Shown here piece after piece: positions 45,635 through 53,222 of a DNA stretch of 64,000 nt. This DNA comes from an uncultured Maricaulis sp. GTDB taxonomy: Bacteria; Pseudomonadota; Alphaproteobacteria; Caulobacterales; Maricaulaceae. Location: NCBI RefSeq assembly GCF_947259345.1, contig NZ_CAMYLS010000033.1, positions 124,001-188,000 of the forward strand. Direction: 5' to 3'. The stretch's first letter is position 1; every line of letters begins with the position of its first letter. A program made the translations under genes and the position numbers. The notes beneath the pieces were generated by a model. The model worked only from the letters and a program-made list of their open reading frames with translations, was not told where the DNA came from and made no database searches.

Positions 45635-46458
45635 TACTGCAGATTTGGTGACCACATCATCATCCAGGCACCGAACAAACCCAGTGCCGTGATGCCGCAG
45701 CAGACGACGATCAATCCGGCCACGCCCAGCTTGAATGAGACGGAACGGCTGTCGCGGGCCTTCTGGTAGATTTCCAGGACGACAAGCGGCACGAGGAAGG
45801 CCAGATACGGGACGAGAATGTCGGTCGGGCCATCCATGGTCCGGTGCATCCCGGCCCCACCGGTGGCGATGGCCCAGGCCATGTAGGCCACACGGATAAA
45901 CCAGACGCCGCTGACCACGACGAAGAGGCGCATGGCCCAGCGGCGATGCAAATCAATACGCCGCGCCATGGCATGGCGCAGCGTGAAAGTCGCGGCGATC
46001 AGGATCAGGAGACCGTCAATCGTCGTGCCAAGCGCGGCCCAGTCGTTTGCGCGGGTTCCGCGCACCCAGATCAGAAGAATACCGCCGACCGCCAGGAAGA
46101 CGGCGACCGAGATATAGGCGCGGCCGATCCAGCGATGGAAGGCCGGAAACTTGCGCCTGATCACGGGCAGAAGCTGGATCACGCCCGCCGCACTGACGAA
46201 GGCCGCGAGAAGGACGTGCGAGATGAAACCAAGATTGCCGAGCGCGTCATTCTGAACATAGCCCTCCAACAGGCCGGTCTCATTCCAGCGCTCGAAATTG
46301 CCGCCCAGTGTTCGCGGGACGTAGGCGCCGAGGATGTAGGAGACGAACATCCACTGGCCAATCGCGGCAATGATGAACCAGAGGACCCCGCTCCCCTGAA
46401 GGAGTTTTTGCGGAGAGATGCCCCGTCGCCGAGCTGGCGCGGCAAATGTGTCAGACAT
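45631..46458 (-). CDS. DUF2306 multi-span membrane protein
   Basis: This 275-residue protein has about seven membrane spans. DUF2306 features include GHIGF-like placement (LGNLGFISHVLLAA), a conserved PAFHRWIGRAYI with His, and RRIDLHRRWAMR with a second conserved His, suggesting a heme- or metal-dependent membrane function. It is divergent from the AraC-type gene to its right (203 bp) and convergent with the one to its left, so either may control it. Function unknown. Confidence 0.87.
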   Translation of the reverse strand: MSDTFAAPARRRGISPQKLLQGSGVLWFIIAAIGQWMFVSYILGAYVPRTLGGNFERWNETGLLEGYVQNDALGNLGFISHVLLAAFVSAAGVIQLLPVIRRKFPAFHRWIGRAYISVAVFLAVGGILLIWVRGTRANDWAALGTTIDGLLILIAATFTLRHAMARRIDLHRRWAMRLFVVVSGVWFIRVAYMAWAIATGGAGMHRTMDGPTDILVPYLAFLVPLVVLEIYQKARDSRSVSFKLGVAGLIVVCCGITALGLFGAWMMMWSPNLQY

Positions 46459-46661
46459 GGTCGAACCCTTTTCACAGTCCAGAAAGCTGGCGCAACGGGC
46501 GCCGCTTCGACCTCTCCACCACGCAGGGTTGGGCGCGTCTTGCCGATTTGAAAATCGGCGACAATCCAGTTGAATAAAAATCTCAGCCAGGTTGATCCTG
46601 GCCCAAAATGTGCGACACCCTTCTTACGCGCGGGGGCGCGAAAGGACAGGAGGCGCATCGG

Positions 46662-47765
46662 ATGCTCGACATTGCGAACGCCATCAAGCTCATCGTCGGT
46701 GCGGGCGGGATCGCCTCGATCCTTTACATTCTCTCACTGCGCCAACGCAGCGGGCTACAGATCGCCTGGGCGGTCTTCTGCGCCGGGCTGGCTGCCGTGA
46801 TGATCCGCGACGTCTATGGCGATGCGACCGGCGCCCTCACCCCGGCACTGGCGATTGCCGGCTGCGCCAGCTGCAGCTGTTTCTGGCTGGTCTCACGCGG
46901 CCTGTTTCGACCGGATGTCGGCTTTGGCTGGCCGCATGCCCTGCTGGTCGGCGGCATTTTCAGCCCCGCCATTCTCAATCAGTCGCTGATCGCCCTGTCA
47001 GCAGAGCGCGTGATCGGACAGTCGGCGCTGGACGGAACACTGGCAGCATCGAGCAGCTTCCAGCTCATGCTCTCCTCGACCGTTCTCGTTCTCGCGTTCT
47101 GGGAAGGCCTGCGGGGCTGGAAACAGGCTGAGTCGCCGACCAACCGCCGGCTGCGGATCGGCTTTCTGGCGGCCTATGGCCTGTGTGTCAGCATCTGCGT
47201 GGCACTGCTGGATCATGGCGATACCACGCGCTTCAGCGAGTCCAGTATCGCGCTCCTGCAGGCAATCTGCGGCGCTTCGATCTTCTTCGTGGCCGGTTTC
47301 GGCGTGATCTGGCGGACACGTCACCCCATCCTGGCACCGACCCACCACAGCGCAGCAGAACCTGTCCCGGCGACCGATGACGAACGCGCACTTGGGACGT
47401 GGGTCCGCAAACAGGTCGAGCGGGACGCGCTCTATCTCGACCCGGACCTCAAGGTCGCGAGCCTCGCCCGACGCCTGCGCGAACCGGATTACCGGATCAG
47501 CCGGGCGATTACCGCCGGACTGGGCGAGCGCAATTTCAACCGCTTCGTCAATCGCTACCGGATTGATCACGCCAAAGCGCGCCTGCACGATCCGTCTTGC
47601 CGCGACATGAGCATCCTGAATATCGCGCTCGACAGCGGCTTCGCCTCGATTGGCCCCTTCAACCGGGCCTTCAAGGAAAGCGAAGGAATGACACCGCGCC
47701 AATACCGCCTCGAGACCGGAAGTGCTGGCGAAGTTTCCGCTCTGCACAACGTCGCGGCAGAATAA
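46662..47765 (+). CDS. Membrane-bound AraC-family regulator
   Basis: This 367-residue protein has about seven N-terminal membrane spans (residues ~5-215), then a cytoplasmic AraC-type DNA-binding domain (LKVASLARRLREPDYRISRAI and ILNIALDSGFASIGPFNRAFKE). The second HTH is clear. Membrane-spanning AraC proteins often respond to periplasmic or membrane signals. ATG 46662 follows AGGACAGGAGG and is preferred over ATG 46608. It is divergent from the DUF2306 gene across a 203-bp region that should hold both promoters. Confidence 0.9.
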   Translation: MLDIANAIKLIVGAGGIASILYILSLRQRSGLQIAWAVFCAGLAAVMIRDVYGDATGALTPALAIAGCASCSCFWLVSRGLFRPDVGFGWPHALLVGGIFSPAILNQSLIALSAERVIGQSALDGTLAASSSFQLMLSSTVLVLAFWEGLRGWKQAESPTNRRLRIGFLAAYGLCVSICVALLDHGDTTRFSESSIALLQAICGASIFFVAGFGVIWRTRHPILAPTHHSAAEPVPATDDERALGTWVRKQVERDALYLDPDLKVASLARRLREPDYRISRAITAGLGERNFNRFVNRYRIDHAKARLHDPSCRDMSILNIALDSGFASIGPFNRAFKESEGMTPRQYRLETGSAGEVSALHNVAAE

Positions 47766-47808
47766 CCAACTCGCGCACGCCGGTCAGCGGCGGCCTCCAC
47801 TCCACGAA

Positions 47809-47834
47809 AAACGGCGCCCCGCGGGGCGCCGTTT
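47809..47834. terminator. Bidirectional terminator between the AraC-type gene and clpA
   Basis: A 12-bp stem (AAACGGCGCCCC / GGGGCGCCGTTT) with a small GC loop lies between the convergent genes. It is bordered by A-rich and T-rich ends, so it can act on both strands. Confidence 0.85.
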
Positions 47835-47861
47835 CTCGTTTGGATCGAAGGTGTATGAGGA

Positions 47862-50174
47862 TCAGACCTCTTCCTTCTTGTCCTTTTTCTTCGCATTGCG
47901 CGGCAGAAGCCGATCGCCGGGCGTGATGTGGAAGTCGAGGCGATCACTGTCCGCTTCGTCCACATCGACCTTGACCAGGCCACCCTTCTTGAGCTCACCA
48001 AACAGGATCTGGTCAGCCAGCGGCTTCTTGATGTGCTCCTGGATAACGCGGGCCAGCGGACGGGCGCCGAAGCGGCTGTCATAGCCACGCTCGGCCAACC
48101 ACGCGGTCGCATCGGGCGTCAGTTCGAAGGTCACGCCGCGATCGATGAGCTGGGCTTCCAGCTGCAGCACGAATTTCTCGACCACCCGGCCGATGGAATC
48201 CGGCGACAGCGGCGCGAAGGGAATGACCGCATCCAGACGGTTGCGGAATTCCGGGGTGAAGAGGCGTTCGACCGCCTTGTCCGCCTCGTCCGTTTTCTTG
48301 CCGCGACCAAAGCCGATCGATTCCTTTTGCGCGTCGGAGGCGCCCGCATTGGTCGTCATCACCAGGATGACATTGCGGAAATCGACCTTCTTGCCATTGG
48401 TGTCGGTCAGCGTGCCATTGTCCATCACCTGCAGGAGGATGTTGAACAGGTCCGGATGCGCCTTCTCGATCTCGTCGAGCAGCAGCACAGAGTGCGGATG
48501 CTGGTCGACGCCATCGGTCAGCAACCCACCCTGGTCGAACCCGACATAGCCCGGAGGCGCGCCGATCAGACGGGAGACCGCGTGACGCTCCATGTATTCC
48601 GACATGTCGAAACGCTGCAGCTCGATGCCCATCGTATCGGCCAGCTGCTTGGTCACCTCGGTCTTGCCGACGCCGGTGGGGCCGGAGAAGAGATAGCAGC
48701 CGATCGGCTTGTTCGGCTCGCGCAGGCCGGCTCGCGACAGTTTGATGGCCGTAGCCAGCTGGTCGATCGCGTCGTCCTGCCCGAAGACGGTGTGCTTCAG
48801 ATCGGTCTCGAGATTCTTGAGTGATTGCTCATCATCCTTGGAAACAGTCTTCGGCGGGATGCGGGCCATGGTGGCGACAACACCCTCGACTTCTTTCACG
48901 CCAATCGTCTTCTTGCGCTTGGACACCGGCTGGAGACGCATTTGCGCCCCGGCCTCGTCGATCACATCGATCGCCTTGTCGGGCAGTTTGCGGTCGCCCA
49001 TGTAGCGCGATGACAGCTCGACCGCCGACTTCAGTGCATCATTGGTGAAGCGCACATCGTGGAAGTCCTCGAAATAGGTCTTGAGGCCTTGCAGGATCTT
49101 GATGGCGTCCGGCACGGACGGCTCGGCGACATCGATCTTCTGAAAGCGACGAACCAGGGCCCGGTCCTTCTCGAAATGCTGACGGTATTCCTTGTAGGTT
49201 GTCGATCCCATACAGCGAAGACTGCCCGATTGCAGGGCCGGCTTCAGCAGGTTGGACGCGTCCATCGCGCCACCCGACGTCGCGCCGGCACCGATCACGG
49301 TGTGGATCTCGTCGATGAAGAGGACGGCATTGTCCTTGTCCTCAAGCTCCTTGACGACCTGTTTCACGCGCTCCTCAAAATCACCGCGATAGCGGGTTCC
49401 GGCGAGCAATGAGCCCATGTCGAGCGAGTAGATGGTCGCCCCGGCCAACACGTCGGGAACCTGGTCCTCAATGATCTTGCGGGCAATGCCTTCGGCGATG
49501 GCCGTCTTGCCAACGCCCGGATCGCCAACCAGCAGCGGATTGTTCTTGCGGCGACGGCACAATACCTGGACGCAGCGTTCAACTTCCGCATCGCGGCCGA
49601 TCAGCGGGTCGACCTCACCCTTCCGCGCCTTCTCGTTGAGGTTGACGGTATAGGCTGTCAGAGCATCGCCATCCTTTTGCGGCTCTTCAGCCTGCTCGGT
49701 GCCCCGCACGGCGCGTTCTTCGGTCGCGCCCGGCTTGCGGCCAATCCCGTGCGAGATGAAATTCACCGCGTCGTAGCGGGTCATGTCGCGCTCGGCGAGA
49801 AAATAGGCTGCGTGGCTTTCACGCTCGGCGAACAGAGCCACCAAAACATTGGCTCCCGTGACTTCCTCACGCCCCGCATTCTGAACGTGGATCACGGCAC
49901 GCTGGATGACGCGCTGGAAACCAGCCGTTGGCTTGGCGTCCTCCTCGTCATCAACGACGAGCTCGGTCAATTCATTGTCGACATATTCGGTAAGGGTCGC
50001 TCGCAATTCGTCGAGGTCGACGTCGCAGGCTTTCATCACCGCCGCGCCGTCCTGATCATCCACAAGAGCAAGAAGGAGATGCTCCAGGGTGGCAAATTCA
50101 TGCCCACGCTCATTGGCGTAGCCCAGAGCGCGGTGCAGGCTGTCTTCGAGATCTGAAGAGAATGAGGGCACCAC
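47862..50174 (-). CDS. clpA: ATP-dependent Clp protease ATP-binding subunit ClpA
   Basis: This 770-residue AAA+ unfoldase feeds substrates to ClpP. It has an N-terminal Clp_N domain (DLEDSLHRALGYANERGHE), a first AAA domain with Walker A GDPGVGKTAIAEG (~residue 220) and a second AAA domain with GPTGVGKTEVTKQL (~495) and the IGAPPGYVGFDQGG pore-region block. The C-terminus is Lys-rich (KKKDKKEE). The start reads GTG-GTG (50174/50171), the ribosome-binding site AAGGAA lies within the clpS stop region, and clpS ends at 50176. This gives tight coupling of the adaptor and the unfoldase. Confidence 0.97.
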   Translation of the reverse strand: MVPSFSSDLEDSLHRALGYANERGHEFATLEHLLLALVDDQDGAAVMKACDVDLDELRATLTEYVDNELTELVVDDEEDAKPTAGFQRVIQRAVIHVQNAGREEVTGANVLVALFAERESHAAYFLAERDMTRYDAVNFISHGIGRKPGATEERAVRGTEQAEEPQKDGDALTAYTVNLNEKARKGEVDPLIGRDAEVERCVQVLCRRRKNNPLLVGDPGVGKTAIAEGIARKIIEDQVPDVLAGATIYSLDMGSLLAGTRYRGDFEERVKQVVKELEDKDNAVLFIDEIHTVIGAGATSGGAMDASNLLKPALQSGSLRCMGSTTYKEYRQHFEKDRALVRRFQKIDVAEPSVPDAIKILQGLKTYFEDFHDVRFTNDALKSAVELSSRYMGDRKLPDKAIDVIDEAGAQMRLQPVSKRKKTIGVKEVEGVVATMARIPPKTVSKDDEQSLKNLETDLKHTVFGQDDAIDQLATAIKLSRAGLREPNKPIGCYLFSGPTGVGKTEVTKQLADTMGIELQRFDMSEYMERHAVSRLIGAPPGYVGFDQGGLLTDGVDQHPHSVLLLDEIEKAHPDLFNILLQVMDNGTLTDTNGKKVDFRNVILVMTTNAGASDAQKESIGFGRGKKTDEADKAVERLFTPEFRNRLDAVIPFAPLSPDSIGRVVEKFVLQLEAQLIDRGVTFELTPDATAWLAERGYDSRFGARPLARVIQEHIKKPLADQILFGELKKGGLVKVDVDEADSDRLDFHITPGDRLLPRNAKKKDKKEEV

Positions 50175-50175
50175 T

Positions 50176-50505
50176 CTATTCCTTTTCCATTGTGCACTGC
50201 AGCGGGTGTTGGGCCCGCCGTGCGGCGTCCATGACCTGGGCTACCTTTGTTTCGGCAACCTCATACGTATACACGCCACACATCCCGACACCGTTCTGAT
50301 GTACATGCAGCATGATTCTCGCTGCATCCTCGGGAGACTTTCGGAAAATTCGGACGAGAATCTCGACCACAAATTCCATCGGCGTGTAGTCATCATTGAG
50401 TAGCAAAACACGGTAAAGCGAAGGTTTCTTTGTTGCCGGACGGGTCTTTGTCGCGAGGCCAGTTTCCTCTTCTACGCCCGTATCATCATGTTTTCGTTCG
50501 GTCAT
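50176..50505 (-). CDS. clpS: ClpA adaptor ClpS
   Basis: This 109-residue adaptor delivers N-degron substrates to ClpA. The signature [14 protein letters not shown] is seen at ~36-50, where the Asp and Met residues build the N-end-rule pocket, followed by [27 protein letters not shown]. The N-terminal ~25 residues are flexible and charged. It lies immediately before clpA with a gap of 1 nt at most. Confidence 0.96.
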   Translation of the reverse strand: MTERKHDDTGVEEETGLATKTRPATKKPSLYRVLLLNDDYTPMEFVVEILVRIFRKSPEDAARIMLHVHQNGVGMCGVYTYEVAETKVAQVMDAARRAQHPLQCTMEKE

Positions 50506-50706
50506 ATTTTAAACGTGCTCGAATATTACTTCGCTACTCATCGGGACAGATAGGAATCCGCACCGGACTTGGAAAGGGACGGGCCACAGCACCGACCGAA
50601 CACAAGAATAACACGCCCGGAAAATTCTTGCTTCCCGTTTCACCGCGATGGGCCTAAAAAGGCGCACCCTGTCTTCGGATGGGGCCGCCGAAACGGCTCC
50701 GTATCA

Positions 50707-50729
50707 ATCACGGGCCCGGTCGGGGAGGA
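50707..50729. repeat. Direct repeat, copy 1
   Basis: It shares ATCA-C-GGGCCC then GTCGGGGAGGA with copy 2 at 50837-50860, differing by one base substitution and one inserted C. In copy 2 the left part forms half of the phasin terminator stem. Confidence 0.6.
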
Positions 50730-50814
50730 CACCAGCGTTTCGCATGCAGCCGGAAAACCGGCGCCGGAATGCAAACGGCCACAAGGCCACCCCGCCTCAA
50801 CGAGGCGAAGCCGA

Positions 50815-50848
50815 CAAAAAAAGGGCCCGGTGACAGATCACCGGGCCC
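50815..50848 (-). terminator. Intrinsic terminator of the phasin gene
   Basis: An 11-bp perfect stem (GGGCCCGGTGA / TCACCGGGCCC) with a 4-nt loop is followed on the minus strand by seven T's. It lies 44 nt after the phasin stop. Confidence 0.9.
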
Positions 50849-50860
50849 AGTCGGGGAGGA
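50837..50860. repeat. Direct repeat, copy 2
   Basis: It contains GGGCCCAGTCGGGGAGGA and matches copy 1 at 50707-50729 apart from one substitution and one extra C. It overlaps the right arm of the phasin terminator and lies between the terminator and the phasin stop. Confidence 0.6.
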
Positions 50861-50891
50861 AAATTCTGAATTCCTGTCAGATCACACGGGC

Positions 50892-51584
50892 TCAGCGCTG
50901 AGCTTGTGCGAGCTCCATGGCGGCCGCGACGCGATCGTTGAGCGGTTTCACCGAATTCTTGACCAGGTCGGAGAAGAGTTCCGAATTCTTGTTGACCTCA
51001 GCGAGATAGTTTTCCATCGCCGATTTGGTGAACTCGGACTGGATCTCGAAGATCTCCTGAACCGATTTCGCGGTCGCGAACTTCTTGGTCGCGGCGACGC
51101 TGTCTTCCATGGCCGACTTGGCGTAGGTGACGGCGTTGGCGTTGGCGGTCTCGAAACCCTTGCCGGCCAGGGTCGCGGAGGCGATCATGGCTTCGACGGT
51201 TTCTTTCTGGAAATTGCTGGCCTCGGTAACCGATTTCAGCGTCTTCTCGAAACCTTCCTTGAGCGCTTCATTGCTCGCGGCGGTCATGCTCTCAATGGTA
51301 TCATTCATGGCAAAGCTCTTTGCGGTGCGGGCAGCAGGTTTGGCTTTCGGGGCCGGCTTCGCTGCCTTGGGGGCGGGTTTGGACGGTGCGGCTTTCGCTT
51401 TGGCCGTCGACTTCTTGGGCGTGGCCTTCTTGGCCTTCGTCGTAGCTTTCGACTTGGCCGGGCCGGACTTGGCAGGCGCCTTCACCGGCGCCGATGTCGG
51501 CGACACAATTCGCGGTGCGCTCGGGGCGGTCGCTTTGGCAGCGGCCGCTTTCGGTTCGGTGGAGGTTTTGTCGACGTCGCTCAT
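50892..51584 (-). CDS. Phasin-family protein with a Lys/Ala/Pro-rich N-terminal tail
   Basis: This 230-residue granule-coating protein has a helical phasin domain (about 95-225: NDTIESMTAASNEALKEG, then KETVEAMIASATLAGKGFE and EFTKSAMENYLAEVNK). The N-terminal ~90 residues repeat AK, PK and AAK units (KATTKAKKATPKKSTAKAK), resembling histone H1-like or PhaF-type tails that bind DNA. It probably coats polyhydroxyalkanoate granules and may link them to the nucleoid. ATG 51584 has a perfect palindrome and a promoter upstream. No PHA synthase is in the window. Confidence 0.85.
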   Translation of the reverse strand: MSDVDKTSTEPKAAAAKATAPSAPRIVSPTSAPVKAPAKSGPAKSKATTKAKKATPKKSTAKAKAAPSKPAPKAAKPAPKAKPAARTAKSFAMNDTIESMTAASNEALKEGFEKTLKSVTEASNFQKETVEAMIASATLAGKGFETANANAVTYAKSAMEDSVAATKKFATAKSVQEIFEIQSEFTKSAMENYLAEVNKNSELFSDLVKNSVKPLNDRVAAAMELAQAQR

Positions 51585-51640
51585 AACAGGGCACTGTCCG
51601 GTTGCTAAACTTGCTGCAAATGCTCTTCGCAGTCGCAATA

Positions 51641-51668
51641 TAGATACCACAGATACCCTCGGGGTCAA
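51641..51668 (-). promoter_or_regulatory. Predicted phasin promoter
   Basis: On the minus strand TTGACC (51668-51663) and TATCTA (51646-51641) are separated by 16 bp. The transcript would start around 51634, about 50 nt upstream of the phasin start codon. Confidence 0.6.
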
Positions 51669-51676
51669 GGGAATTA

Positions 51677-51691
51677 TTGTGCACTGCACAA
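51677..51691. promoter_or_regulatory. 15-bp perfect palindrome upstream of the phasin promoter, candidate PhaR site
   Basis: TTGTGCA and TGCACAA flank a single C, giving a perfect palindrome ending 8 bp upstream of the -35 hexamer. PhaR repressors of alphaproteobacteria bind TGC-rich palindromes near phasin genes; a further TGC-rich stretch (TTGCTGCAAATGC) lies near 51611-51623. The PhaR assignment is inference. Confidence 0.6.
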
Positions 51692-51732
51692 AATATAAAT
51701 GACGACGCCGCCGAGGCCTTAACCTGCTGGCA

Positions 51733-53052
51733 ATGAGCGACCGGCAGGCTACCTTCATGATCAAGACAGCCTGCATCCTTCTCCTCTCCCTCGGTTTCGC
51801 GCTCAGCGGGGTCAGCGCGCCTGCCCAGGCGAACAATTCGCGCTATGCCGCCTTTGTGGTGGAGGAGAATACCGGCGTGGTCCTTCATTCGCGTCGATCA
51901 GAAGCCGAGCGCTATCCGGCTTCACTGACCAAGATGATGACCCTTTACATGCTGTTTGAAGCCATCGAGACCGGCGAAATCGGCCTCCACGACCAGATTC
52001 GGGTTTCAGCCAATGCAGCCAATGCCAGCCCGTCGCGTCTCGGGCTGAGAGCCGGCCAGACCATCTCGGCCGAGAATGCAATCCGCGCCCTCGTTGTGAA
52101 AAGCGCCAATGATGTCGCGGTTGCGGTTGGCGAGCGACTCGGTGGTGGTGAGGCCCGCTTCGGTGAGCTGATGACAACGCGCGCCAGCGAGCTCGGCCTG
52201 ACCGACACGACCTTCCGCAACGCTTCCGGCCTGCCCAATTCACGCCAGACCACAACGGCCCGCGACATGGCACGCCTGGCCGTCGCCCTGCATCGCGACT
52301 ATCCGGACTATTTCGACTATTTCAACGAAGAGAGCTTCACCTGGAATGGTCGGACTTATCGCAATCACAATACCCTCGTCGGGCGCGTGCGGGGTGTGGA
52401 CGGCCTCAAGACCGGATATATCCGCGCTTCGGGTTTCAATGTCGTCGTTTCGGCCGAGCGTGGCGATCACCGCCTGATCACCGTCATCATGGGCGGCCCC
52501 ACAGCCGCAGCCCGCGACGCCCATGCCGAGGAACTCATTGAGGCGGCCTTTGCGACGCTCGAGCAGCGCCAGGACACGCGCCTGTTTGCCGCCCTCTCCT
52601 CGCCACGCATCAACCCGGTCCGGCAGCAGGACCTGATAGCCCGCGATGTCGCCGCCCTGCATCTCGACGAGCCAACGGAAATGGGCTCCGCCAATCAACC
52701 GCCCGCGGTGCAGGTCGTTCTGGCCGACGAAGACGAAATGCACACCGAACCCCTGCCGTCGGCGACGGCTCCGCCGGCAAGGCAGTCAGAACCAAGCCTC
52801 ATTCGCGGTGCCTGGTCTGTGCAGGTCGGCGCTTACAACAGCTCGAGCGCGGCCCATGACCGGCTTGCCGAAGTGGCGATCTTTTCCGGCGTTCTGGACA
52901 CGGCCCAGCCGGCTGCGCGCGCTGTCGATATTAGCGGTGACCGCCTCTGGCGCGCGCGTTTCGAGGCGCTGACCGAGGATGAGGCACGACTCGCCTGCCG
53001 TGACCTGTCTGCCCGGGACCATCCCTGCTTCGCGGTGGCTCCGGGACGCTGA
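51733..53052 (+). CDS. D-alanyl-D-alanine carboxypeptidase (PBP5/6-like) with C-terminal SPOR domain
   Basis: This 439-residue protein (or 431 from ATG 51757) has a signal peptide cleaved after PAQA, ~32. The peptidase S11 domain carries SLTK (Ser64-Lys67), the SAN motif (KSAND) and the KTG motif (LKTGYIRAS). It trims pentapeptide side chains in periplasmic peptidoglycan. The C-terminal ~75 residues form a SPOR-like domain (GAWSVQVGAYNSSSAAHDRL), which binds denuded septal glycan and would target it to the division site. The linker is Pro/Ala-rich. It is divergent from the phasin gene. Confidence 0.93.
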   Translation: MSDRQATFMIKTACILLLSLGFALSGVSAPAQANNSRYAAFVVEENTGVVLHSRRSEAERYPASLTKMMTLYMLFEAIETGEIGLHDQIRVSANAANASPSRLGLRAGQTISAENAIRALVVKSANDVAVAVGERLGGGEARFGELMTTRASELGLTDTTFRNASGLPNSRQTTTARDMARLAVALHRDYPDYFDYFNEESFTWNGRTYRNHNTLVGRVRGVDGLKTGYIRASGFNVVVSAERGDHRLITVIMGGPTAAARDAHAEELIEAAFATLEQRQDTRLFAALSSPRINPVRQQDLIARDVAALHLDEPTEMGSANQPPAVQVVLADEDEMHTEPLPSATAPPARQSEPSLIRGAWSVQVGAYNSSSAAHDRLAEVAIFSGVLDTAQPAARAVDISGDRLWRARFEALTEDEARLACRDLSARDHPCFAVAPGR

Positions 53053-53222
53053 TCGGCCCGGCGAAGCGCTCGCCATCTGCCCGAAATTCCTGCATGAAGC
53101 AGAGAGAGTGTGTGTCAGACTGGAATCCTCCGGTCGGTTGACACAACCTTTCGGCTCGAACACTTTCGCGCGCCTTGGCCGCTGCCCGGCGGTCCCTGCT
53201 ACATGTCTGGAACCAAGCACCG

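Larger units (their letters stand above)
50506..50891. other. 386-bp gene-free region between clpS and the phasin gene
   Basis: It holds the clpS promoter, an imperfect ~23-bp direct repeat (50707-50729 and 50837-50860) and a strong minus-strand terminator for the phasin gene (50815-50848). Small frames overlap here but show no coding pattern or recognisable domains. Confidence 0.6.

Noticed and set aside
50190-50202. TTGTGCACTGC sequence resembling the phasin palindrome
   Set aside because: It lies inside the 3' end of clpS, encodes conserved-length residues there, and is only half a palindrome. Probably coincidence.
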